From the NCBI RefSeq assembly GCF_036711975.1, contig NC_091975.1, positions 3,164,501 to 3,228,500 on the forward strand: a stretch of 64,000 bases of DNA, written 5' to 3'. The translations under genes were made by a program, and so were the position numbers. Positions 55,201-64,000 of the stretch are shown here, piece after piece (position 1 is the stretch's first letter; each line of letters begins with the position of its first letter). The notes under the pieces were generated by a model. It was not told where the DNA came from and searched no databases. It worked only from the letters and a program-made list of their open reading frames with translations. The stretch is from Onthophagus taurus (taxonomy: Eukaryota; Arthropoda; Insecta; Coleoptera; Scarabaeidae).

Positions 55201-55845
55201 TAAAATAATGTAATTTTGACAAATAATGTAATCTTTAATTTTAATTTGTATTAATTTCATGAATCTTTGTAAGTTTTTAATATAAACTAATCGTGTTTGG
55301 ACTTAAATAACTCGGAATTTAATTTTAAATCGATTAAAAATAATTTTAACTAAGAAATTAGTAAAATAATTTGAGTCAATAACTTAAAAATTTAGATTAA
55401 TCTATAAGAAAAGCTTGTGAGAACTTAATTTTCGGTTTATTTATTGATATTTTCTTTTTCGATAATCAAAATGATTTCTGTTCCTCCTAATCAGATGTTT
55501 TCTCGACATGCAAAGTAGTACTGCTACCTATTTACCGTTCGTAGCACGCCAACAAACCGGTAATTTCATTACGTTCCAACCTGGCGAAACGGATTTTCTT
55601 CATTTTTTATTTCGATTTATAGTTGTTCCAAGCCGTGTCGGCACGGTTTAAACTCAACCCAAGTTTTTACCATTCATTTTCAAATCCATTTATTTTCAGG
55701 TAGACATACAGAAGTCATCAATTGCGACTATACGGTCGTGCGGTTAGTGTCCAGTGGAGCTTTCGACAATTCCGTCATCATCACAATGAAAATAGTATCC
55801 AGTGGTGACCAAGCAACTTTTAATTGTCCAAAAATTGAGGTTTAA
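49300..55845 (+). CDS. CRHBP: Corticotropin-releasing-factor-binding protein, 7 coding exons
   Basis: Secreted protein that binds CRF-family peptides; in insects the likely ligands are CRF-like diuretic hormones (DH44), by inference. Exons: 49300-49389, 51321-51429, 52739-52896, 52945-53152, 53576-53754, 54240-54348 and 55700-55845. All phases fit; 332 aa, close to the vertebrate length. MILWTVTVLSCCCVFFAEEC is a signal peptide. An N-terminal segment follows, with a tetra-arginine at 56-59 that could be cut by a furin-type protease. The CUB-like fold starts at ECMEMITEEGVF. The lines DGWEMNGEIFP, FDHPNP and NAAMILYRMPRRNSGF are hallmark CRF-BP blocks (DGW..KGEKFP, DHPLP, NVAMVFFR…GNGF). From Cys68 on there are ten cysteines (first pair 21 apart), matching the five sequential disulfides of the family. 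ATG 49300 is the first in frame after a TAG at 49267. Confidence 0.92.
49390..51320 (+). other. CRF-BP intron 1
   Basis: 1.9 kb, no nested gene recognised. It carries one CCTCGGC…GACCTCGGCTTAA word (50293-50317) of the family seen at 34.0-34.15 kb. The rest is AT-rich, unassigned DNA. Confidence 0.6.
52081..52240. repeat. CTAG-rich fold-back repeat, copy 3 (both arms present)
   Basis: The left arm begins AGACGCACGGCTAAACCAGA and runs into TTCTAGGTCTAGCG. The right arm ends GGGTTTAGCCGAACGTCTC, its inverse complement. The two arms can fold into a long hairpin around an AT-rich loop. This is the most complete copy in the window. Confidence 0.75.
52252..52343. repeat. CTAG-rich fold-back repeat, copy 4 (partial)
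   Basis: It has CTAGTTGTTATTCAGC, an AT spacer, then TTAGAACTAACACTAGACCT and a short TTCGG end. The order matches the right half of copy 1 at 7321-7458. Confidence 0.65.
54349..55699 (+). other. CRF-BP intron 6
   Basis: 1.35 kb between the last two coding exons. It starts with GTGGAGGCGCCGGGG (54400-54414), resembling a word in intron 2 (51560-51575). A GC-richer patch near 54460-54610 has no open frame of note. No nested gene. Confidence 0.55.
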
Positions 55846-55996
55846 TCTATGGTGGCATAGGTAAAAAATAATTTATTAGTTTAAATTAATTATTGTAATT
55901 ACTTTTTTAATTTTAGATTATATTCATGGATACTTCCGGTGTCCAAATACAAACAGTATTATGAGGTGCACATCCCATTTACAAAAAGAATTATAA

Positions 55997-56002
55997 AATA
56001 AA
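55997..56002 (+). promoter_or_regulatory. Poly(A) signal of CRF-BP
   Basis: AATAAA about 150 bases past the stop codon. A donor-like GGTAAAAA (about 55860) and acceptor TTTTAG (about 55915) suggest an optional 3'-UTR intron in between. Confidence 0.5.
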
Positions 56003-57627
56003 AATATGTGTGTGTGTTAAAGTCTTTAAACGTACACCTTCTTAACATTAATTGTATTAAATCGTAGAAGAAACGCAGCAGAAACTATGCTACATAATGT
56101 ACTTCTTAGATGTAGATGTGTACAAAATAAAAAAAATTTCAACAATCAAAAAAGAAAACGGGTGAAGTTTTTTTCGGGATTAAGCGAATGGCTATTAAAT
56201 TAGCAATTATCCCTTAAAATGCGCCCGTCGTTCTATGTAACACGCCATGAGGCCATTTTCACGAAAAGAGGCGCGAGAAACGTTCAAGTTTATTGGCTTG
56301 GTAACAGCTTTTTAATTGATCCAAAAATTTTTTTATTATTTAATTTAATTTTATTTATTTATTATACTTTAATAATTTAATTTATTTTATTTTCAGCAAT
56401 ATGATATATTCAAAGAGGAAATTATTCCCCTTTACACAAATTTTCCGTTGTTTTGAATACGCAACCTTCAACAATTTATTTCCAGCTATAATCTTTTATC
56501 AGAAACACGCGATATACACACTAAGGAAAAAGAACTTCTTGCAAAACTAATTGTGAAATTGATAGATGAAGATACTCAATCAAAAGTTACTCTTAAAACT
56601 ATATTTTAATTAATTTAAAAAACAATTTAGGATTTTTAATGATACAAGGTCATGTTCGGATGGTTGTTGAGTTTTTTCCACATCTTCGTCCCGAAATTTC
56701 CATTCCACAGCGGAAAACTAATTAGTGTTACCGAGCAACGTTGCGTTTTGTTGGTGAAACCCCAAAGAACACGAATCGCGCTGCACGTTCCACTTCGAAA
56801 TACTCCTCGTGGCCGCGAATTTTAATTACGGCGTCTGCCAAGGAATTTTTTATCATCCAACTATAAAAAGGTCCATTTATCGGGTTCTCAATATTACTTT
56901 TAATTTTTTTTTAATGATGATGATGACATATAATTAGTTGCGCGCGCGGATTCAATTAATTTAATGCACCTACCACTCAACAACGAAATTTTCGTTGATT
57001 AAAAACATTCTCGTTCCCTTGATATTTGAGGTAGGTAAACACTACCGAAAACAGTATATGTAAATTTCCAACTACGACGGCGACATCATCAAATCCCCAA
57101 CATTTCTGAAGGGCTCCGATCGATATAATACATGAACCATAGAGTTTTTTCGTATCTAACAAAAAAAGGATCCCATCAAAATTGCGATTCATTAATATAG
57201 ATTTAATTTTCTTTAAATCGCAAGTCAAAGTCAGTAAAATACGTGCCCAGACAATCGGATTACGACTTCTGAACAGTAATTACGACATTAACTTGGTAAT
57301 TAAGCTTCACGTCTACGCGAATTAAACGTGATTGCTCGACGAGTGTCACCCTTAATAACAATAATAAGAGCACTCGTTGACGCTTACTCTATGTAAATTT
57401 AAGTCACAAAAAAGAATCAAAGTCATTGTGACGATTTATTTTTATATCTTGAATATAAATTGCTTCATTAGAATTTCTTTTGGTTATATTTTCTTGAAAA
57501 ATTGTGAAACATCAAGAATGATCAATTTTGTTAGTTTCAACGCAACGACAATAAAATAAAGCTTCTACACTAACAGGGTTCTTACCAGGTCTACCAGTTT
57601 TAACACTTGCTTGTAATAGGTATTGAG
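56003..57627. other. Spacer after CRF-BP, no gene recognised
   Basis: AT-rich. A GC-richer block (about 56680-56840) is open for short stretches only and has no motif. Simple repeats ATGATGATGATG (about 56913) and GCGCGCGCG (about 56940) are present. The - strand frame at 56977-57228 carries no family signal. Confidence 0.5.
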
Positions 57628-58073
57628 TAGTGATGGAACAGATATCCGGCCATTTTTTATTCAGATATTCGGCTTTGGCCGGATATTAAAAACCTATTAC
57701 TTAGTACTCCACCATTCATAGGAATTAGTATCTCTTTTAGGTGTTGGACACTGCAGATAATAATCAAGTTCAACCCCAATAGGACTTTTTTCATTGAATA
57801 CAACTTTATTTATATCAGGTTTGTCTTTAGCAACCTCATTGTAACAATCCCAATACGATATATAAAATCTCTTGTTGCAGTTTCGTCTAGTTTCCTTCTC
57901 TTCGCTTGTAACTCATCATCACATTCATTACTAAGAGAACTGTCGCTGTTATCACTTTCGATTATTAATTAAAGTATTCTCTTCTTAATGCAAAAAGCCA
58001 TTTTGAAAAAAGTTTTAAAAATTCGTATAAAATCCACTCCTTGGAATATGAGTTACTATCCGTTCCATCACTA
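57628..58073 (-). mobile_element. hAT-superfamily deletion derivative with transposase C-terminal remnant
   Basis: Ends TAGTGATGGAAC (57628-57639) and GTTCCATCACTA (58062-58073) are perfect 12-base inverted repeats. The 8-base flanks GTATTGAG and ATATTGAG agree in 7 of 8 positions, a hAT-type target duplication. The left end carries GATATCCGGCC words. On the - strand the interior reads ESDNSDSSLSNECDDELQAK and then, after a frameshift, a stretch ending in VELDYYLQ…SYEWWSTK. The latter resembles the C-terminal dimerisation region of hAT transposases (E.YL…P…EWW). The catalytic core is missing, so the element cannot move by itself. Confidence 0.82.
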
Positions 58074-61000
58074 ATATTGAGTGAGAAACTGTTTTTAACC
58101 GTGTTGTCTTAATAGTCATGTCTTAGATTAAACAAAGAAAGATTATTGCAGAAGCAATCATTAGATGTGAACGTTAATCTCAATTTCTTTTATCTTAAGG
58201 TATTTGTTTTCTCCTCGTAAGAGGTACTTGTTTTAAAGAAATAGGCTGAAAATTAATAGGTCGAGAGTATTCTCAGTAAATACCCTGACTTGGAATTGAA
58301 TAGGAGCGGCAAAGAATTTCGTTTCAGGTCCTAAATTGGCGGTAATTCGTATTTACTGGCAGTAGGAACTTGTTGCTGTGAAACTGGTCCAGCAACAGCA
58401 GGTCTTGAGGACGCTCCGGTAGTGCCTCGGCGCTACTTCATTTCGACTAATCGCCCCCTTCCACAACTCGTTGCTGAAACGGGGGCGCCGCCACTAGCGG
58501 CGGTCGGGTTTCAGTTTCCGGATGAAATATTGATCTACTACGTTATTAGTATTCATTGCATTCATTATAGGTAGTCAAACTGGATCCTCGGCTCATCGCC
58601 GCGCCTCAATTATACCACTGGATTCCAGCTGGTATCGACAAGGTAATTATCAAGAAATAACAAAAAATATACTTATAGAAGGAAATGCATAAATTGGCCA
58701 AATAATACATTCAATTGACGTACTTCCAAATCCAACCGAAACGAACCGCTTTTTGAGCAACGACGAAACAAGCGGAGAACTCCAATATTTACCTTACCCT
58801 TACAATGCGGAACATGCTCGAACAAATCTCCGGATTATTTCGGTTTAAGCCACCTGTAAAGGGACAACAACAACCGCGTATAGAACAATCTTATCTTCTT
58901 CCGTTCATCCCTCGTTACCGTATTAAAACCTTCTTTCAATTTATATAATCCACCTTTTAATAATCTCTTCCTCGCCCCGTTCCTGCTCCAACGTTTGTCT
59001 TAACCCGATCTTAAATTATGAACGAACCTCTCGAATCTCGCATCGTGGAAATGTGAATAATTGCCAAGTGGCTCAAGTTCGACGAACTCCTCGGACTAGA
59101 TCTTTGTTGCCGCATTGTTCGTCGACCCCTTAGCTCACCCCGAATTTATATCCTCTTATAAAATATGAAACGCGGCGTTTACCGAGAGATGGAGTTTGCG
59201 AGCGACTCGGCACTTCAACCCCTGTGCGCTTCCTCGGAACCACCAGCTCCGTTCCGTTTCATTACTCTCATCTCGTTTTGCAGAAAGTGAAACATCACGC
59301 CAAGTGGCTGATGTACGGCCCGCTAGAAATGGTTATGGGTTACAACGACTTCTTAAATGAACCTTTTCATGTACTTTTTTTCTATAAACTAAAAAAATTA
59401 AATTTTTAACGACGATGAATGAGACGAGCATAATAACTCAAAAGGGTGGGATGACCCCATCCGGTAAATGAGCAATCGAGAATGGGGCATCTTAATTTCA
59501 TAAAGCACGCGTTTCGTCGCGATGCAATATACATAGTTTGTATTAGCATACCTTTTAGCTTTGGGCGCATAAAGTGTAATCAGGCACTCTCGATGCCCTC
59601 GAGAAATAATACACGCCGCGTCGTGTGCGGCAATTTAATAAACCCAGCAACTAGTGGCTGGGACGGCTTTTAAAAAGAACGCCGCAGCCTCACCATGTTG
59701 GTAAAAAAAATCCGGTTACCCGCCCACTAAATTACCCGATTTTATCGCATCCTGTTACGAACAAACCCTAAAACGGGTCATTATTTTTATAAAGGTTATA
59801 CTTTAAACATTTTTAGAACGAGTCTCAAACAATATATGGAGATATATGATTTTGGAACTATTTGGGATGTTATTTCATGTTATTTTGATGTTAACTATTT
59901 AATTCATGTACTTATTTTAAAATGACTTTTGATACTTATTCTAATTTGTTCTTTCTCTATTCCTATCCTTTTCGCTCTTTTCAGTTTACGCTTGCAGCGC
60001 CGCCGCGTCCTGGGCAGCGGTTACCAGCAGCTCAGCCTACTGTACCTCTACCAGCGGACAGGCAGAAAATCAATAAAGAGGCCTCTCACCTGTGCCTGTG
60101 GCAACTTGTCTCTCGCTTGGAGCGAGAGCTGTACGAACTCGTTCTCGGATCACGTCTTCTCCAACGCCTTTGATGTGAGCTGCTGACGAGACGGGAACGT
60201 GACGCGTCGAAAGGCGCTGCGCGACTCCAACGCCTCCTGGTAAACCCCCTTTGACACTACCCAGAGGTAGTTTTAAAATGTACACTATGGAAACAGAAAA
60301 TGGAACTCGAAAAGTGAAACGAAAAAAAAAATTGAGAAATGATTAATTAATTTAACGGTACCGACCATTTTCCGGTAAATAGACTTACGCGTTTAGTATT
60401 TTCCATCTCCGTTGGAGTTTATTTTATTGCCAACTTCCGTAATTCTTGGAGTTTAACTGTTGCTTCGTGCGAGCTTCGGTCTTTTACTGGCATAAATTTT
60501 ACCCGGAAAGTTTGTCTTTGAAAAATACCGCGGCTTCCTTTACCTCCCCAACGCAATCAGTTGAAACTTGTTTATTTGAAATGTTAAATCGCTCGTATTA
60601 ACCTTTACGAGTAAAGAGGGACAACGTGATAATTAAAATGGAGTGATAATTGAAATTTTAGAACAATTAAAATACTAGGACGATTAAAATTAAAATTAAA
60701 TTAAAGAAGAGACTAGAATCGTTGAAATAGTAAAAATCGTAGCGAAAACTGGTCGATTTTCGACCGAACCGAGTGCACACCAGTTCGTCCTTGTACACTG
60801 TAATTGTAAGGCGAGATATTGATTTCGCATTTTCATCCATTAATCCACTGGCATGCGACTGCGAATTGATGTATTGTCGACGCTATGTTGGCTATTGTCG
60901 AGGGTTGTACAATGTACATAAAAGCCGAATCGAAATGTGTATATCGAGTAGAACCCAATTTTTATTTTTACCTTTCGTCTCGTTGTTCAAAATACAATTC

Positions 61001-63794
61001 TGCATAAAAATGTATCATTCTCTCAACTCCCGTTTAACTTCAAAAACTGTGTATTAAGAAATGACTTGTGTTATAAGAGACTTCACTTTCATCGCACCTA
61101 CGTCATTTCATTACATCCTTTCAAGTACATGCATCGCAATGCTTTAACTGTGATAGTTGTAGATTACATAATACATGAAGGAAAACGGAAATTGGAGGTG
61201 ATTTCAAAGCAAGGAATGAAGAAGGAAAGGTATACGATTAGACAGTGCTGTAAGATAATATAAAATTCGTTACAGCGTTCCAAGTACATAGGTGATGAGG
61301 GACATATTTTATTCACAGAAGGTCATATTTTTGAACTACGTCTTCAAAAGTGTGAAAGAGTAATAATCTAAATACATATTGTGATCACGAAGTTTCGAGA
61401 CATTGATGCTTTTGCTGATCTCTAAATATCGGTTTTAAGCTCACAAAAATGAGTTAGTTGGGACTTAACGGCACCAAAAACTAGTTTCGATGAGGAGAAG
61501 CCAAAGCAGTAAATAAGTCAGTCGTAGTTTAATATTTACCCCTTTTTTGATAATTGTGTTATATTTTGATAAAACGAAATGAATTATTTTTTGAATTTAA
61601 AAATTTAGTTGATGTTTTAAAATTGTCAAGATGATAACTATTAAGAATATGTGATATAAATATTTGAACTATGATCAAGTTGACTATAAATCTCAATAAA
61701 AAGTGTAAACGAGAACCTGAAAGAGAATTTATAAGGATGATAATGACACAAAATTCGGAGCGTGGCGTTGATTGCCTTATAAATCAAGTCCATAATCATC
61801 GAGGTCGATTATATACATCGGAGACGATAACTTAAAAAGGTAAATGGGGTGACGTGGATAGATGGTTTCTTCGCTAGTGGCAAATGATCTTTCATCTTTC
61901 CGTTTAATTCCGTGTGAGATAAAGTCGATGAAACGGTCAGGGAATGAGGTTCGAGTGCCACAAGTGGTCGAAATAGAGGAGGGGAAGAAGAAGTTGGCGT
62001 TGGGCCGCGGGCATTAAACGAAACGTTGACAATGAAGAGCGACGGGATTTAAGCGAACGAAGGGGAAAAACAACGCGGCGCTTTAAGGGACACAATAAAC
62101 CGTTTCCGCTTTTTGCACGCAGACCGAGTTCCGGGCCGTTTCAATTTGCATTATTAAAATTTCCCAAGTCGGCCGTCGAGTTACTTCGCGAACTTCCAAA
62201 CATCGTTTCTACAGTACCCCGGTAAAGAGCGTTTTGCTTTAATCGGCTCAAACGCGCTGTTATTGTTATGCTCCCCTGGACGAAAAATTAACAACTTTCT
62301 CCAGTCTTTCTTATTTTATATTTCTTTATTTTAACATTAGTCCATACATCAACGTCAACGCACTCTCAATTTACTAACTGATGATGAAAAAAAGAAAACA
62401 GGAAGAATCAATTGACGCAATTGGTGCGCATTATCTCGTTGAGCCTTTGTCACACTGTGGTTGCAACGTCCACACGAGAATCTCTGTCGGTTCTGTTAGC
62501 TAGTAGGTATATCAAATACGAGAAAAGGATAGATGCTTAACTCGAATCATTAAGCGCGCACCCAACTGCGGCAATCAACTCCGGTATCGTTTGTTGGCTC
62601 ATAGCTATATTGCGAGTGCGCTTTGCACACACACTGTCGGATGCTTTTCCCTTTTTTTGCACTTTTTAAAGAGGATCGTTTGTGTGGAACTGTTGAAATC
62701 GTTGCATTCCGCCATTCTCTTGTGTGAAATTTCATTTCGCGAAAACTGGGTTTGCTAATTAGATTGTACTCTTTTTAAAATGAAAGAAACTGTTTTTCGC
62801 GTAATTAAAGTAGATCTTGTTCGGCTAAAAAAAGAAATAAAACTAACAATAGTAGTTCATTTTTTGCGTAAATAATTAACTTTTAATAAAGCAAGGTAAA
62901 AGTTGGTTCATAACGAACCGTTTAATGAGGTACTAGAAAAATCACGTCGTAAAACAGCAAAGCCTTTTGCATAACGAAGAAAAGGTTCGCGTTTCACTTG
63001 GTTATTACACTTTTGCCTGTGGAGGTAACGATCTAGTAAAATCGCGTTACGAGCCGCAGCAATCGTGAAATCTCACCGATTTACCCTCAAAAGAACCATC
63101 CCTTTGTCATCGGCGACGATGTCTTGGAGTATCTCGCGTTTGTGCAGGCAGTTTCATAAATACGTGAATCCAATTTCGGTTGGAATTATGGTCGTTTTGT
63201 CCCTTTGGGAATACGCGTCCATGAACAACGATGCATAAGTAAACGTACGTTAAAGATGATGGCTCACCGTTGGAATTGTTAAAGTACTAAATTGAGAAGT
63301 GTTTTCGGTTAGCAAATTAGCACCGGGCAACGTAAATATTTTCCCGGTTCGTCCGTTTGCATTTAAAATTACTCGCCGAGCCCCCACGCCAATCGATTCT
63401 CAACGGATTGGATTGTAAGGGGGCAAATATTTTTAGGCCATGACCTACATCCGAGCCTTTCCGCCCGAAATTGAAACGTTACATCAATTAGTTAAAGACA
63501 AGAATAAATTATACCGATTAAAAATAAATGCGATAAACGAACGGTCTAAAGAAAATCGCTCGTCCGAAATCTATTTTCCACACATCGACGATTCAGGGAC
63601 GGCAGTTTTATAAAAATTTCAAGGGACGGACGCCGCCTCGCGTATATATCATTTCTAATAGCTTAATACGGGACACCGGAATGATAAATCGAGTTAGCGA
63701 GGGCCGAACAGGCCGACGCCGCCTGAATTCTTATGAATAGCGACTGGAGCGCGCGCACCCCCGCGCCCACAAACTGGATTAGAACGTCGCAATG
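58074..63794. other. Largely non-coding region with GC-rich islands
   Basis: Apart from the three candidate exons listed separately, no gene is recognised. GC-rich patches occur at about 58380-58530, 59000-59240, 59980-60240 and 61850-62300, and again from 63000 to the right edge. Such patches in this AT-rich genome are often promoters or exons, but no frame could be followed. Antiparallel short frames at 60070-60285 and 62550-62735 have no motif. Confidence 0.4.
58571..60174 (+). CDS. Candidate exons of an unrecognised gene
   Basis: Three GC-rich open segments have splice-like borders and the same phase (0). Segment 1: 58571-58642 (24 codons, VVKLDPRLIAAPQLYHWIPA…) between TTATAG and AG|GTAATT. 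Segment 2: 59284-59331 (16 codons, KVKHHAKWLMYGPLEM) after TTTTGCAG, with a weak donor G|GTTATG. Segment 3: 59998-60174 (59 codons, RRRVLGSGYQQLSLLYLYQR…) after CTTGCAG and before GAT|GTGAGC; it contains RKSIKRPLTC and four cysteines. An earlier acceptor (59985) would read segment 3 in a different frame. I recognise no family. They may be real exons of a gene running out of the window, or chance. Confidence 0.25.
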
Positions 63795-63802
63795 TATAAA
63801 AG
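63795..63802 (+). promoter_or_regulatory. TATA box near the right edge
   Basis: TATAAAAG in a GC-rich setting, with a start expected near 63825. The first ATG after it is at 63839. The upstream kilobase is unusually GC-rich for this window. Confidence 0.4.
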
Positions 63803-63838
63803 ATCCCCTTGAAACCAACCACCGACTCGTTCGGGGAA

Positions 63839-64000
63839 TGAAAAGCCCGAGGCTATTAGTCCATCCTATCGTATTCCTCTTTAAACATGCATTTCTATCA
63901 CATAATTATCTATATATACAAATACTCATTACAAAAAGAAATATAAGTACAAAATCTTCCTTTATAAGTACTTCTAAAGAAATTTGTAGTCTATATAATT
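63839..64000 (+). CDS. Possible 5' end of a gene cut by the window
   Basis: From the ATG 37 bases after the TATA box the frame is open to the end of the window (54 codons, start MKSPRLLVHPIVFLF). The first residues could be a weak signal peptide. After about 20 codons the sequence turns AT-rich and looks intronic or untranslated, so the true exon may be shorter or this may be only leader sequence. No family is recognised. Confidence 0.2.

Noticed and set aside
59998-60186. Resemblance of the end of candidate segment 3 (SNAFDVSC) to CCAP or allatostatin C peptides
   Set aside because: The cysteine spacing and the missing cleavage/amidation signals do not fit either peptide.

Overview
The window is eukaryotic nuclear DNA. 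It is strongly AT-rich, its genes are split by GT-AG introns, and every gene recognised is animal. Pyrokinin-type neuropeptide receptors, an Osiris (DUF1676) gene and a CRF-binding protein that keeps an insect-style short signal peptide point to an insect. The gene set and intron style fit a holometabolous insect such as a beetle, but that last step is inference. No rRNA, tRNA, CRISPR array or bacterial operon was seen.

Layout, left to right. (1) 1-9.1 kb: intergenic DNA with a LINE fragment and a fold-back repeat. (2) 9.2-28.9 kb: two pyrokinin/PBAN-type GPCR genes facing each other tail to tail. The + strand copy is compact (3 coding exons, 3.3 kb). The - strand copy spans 14.7 kb because of a 10 kb first intron full of degenerate repeats. 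(3) 31.6-36.1 kb, - strand: neutral ceramidase in eight coding exons with a TATA/Inr promoter. (4) 37.9-39.2 kb, - strand: an EME1/Mms4-like subunit of the MUS81 structure-specific nuclease. It is head to head, 774 bp apart, with (5) 39.96-44.6 kb, + strand: a full tankyrase in eleven coding exons. (6) 45.7-47.4 kb, + strand: one Osiris-family gene. (7) 49.1-56 kb, + strand: a corticotropin-releasing-factor-binding protein (CRF-BP) in seven coding exons. (8) 56-64 kb: mostly intergenic, with a hAT deletion derivative, three unassigned but splice-consistent GC-rich open segments, and a TATA box at the right edge.

Reading frames of all seven recognised genes were followed through every proposed splice junction; intron phases and total lengths add up to whole codons. 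Proposed proteins: receptor A 623 aa, receptor B 605 aa, ceramidase 696 aa, Mms4/EME1 380 aa, tankyrase 1174 aa, Osiris 272 aa, CRF-BP 332 aa.

Functionally this is not an operon-like system. Two themes recur: neuropeptide signalling (two peptide receptors and a secreted peptide-binding protein) and genome maintenance (EME1 and tankyrase sharing a divergent promoter region). Most of the remaining sequence is old mobile DNA: a pogo/Tigger-like MITE, a hAT derivative, a piggyBac-like remnant, a CTAG-rich fold-back family, and several tandemly arranged repeats of roughly 165-190 bp. No clearly new biological system was found; the best leads for novelty are the unassigned exon candidates at 58.6-60.2 kb and the motif cluster between the two receptor 3' ends.
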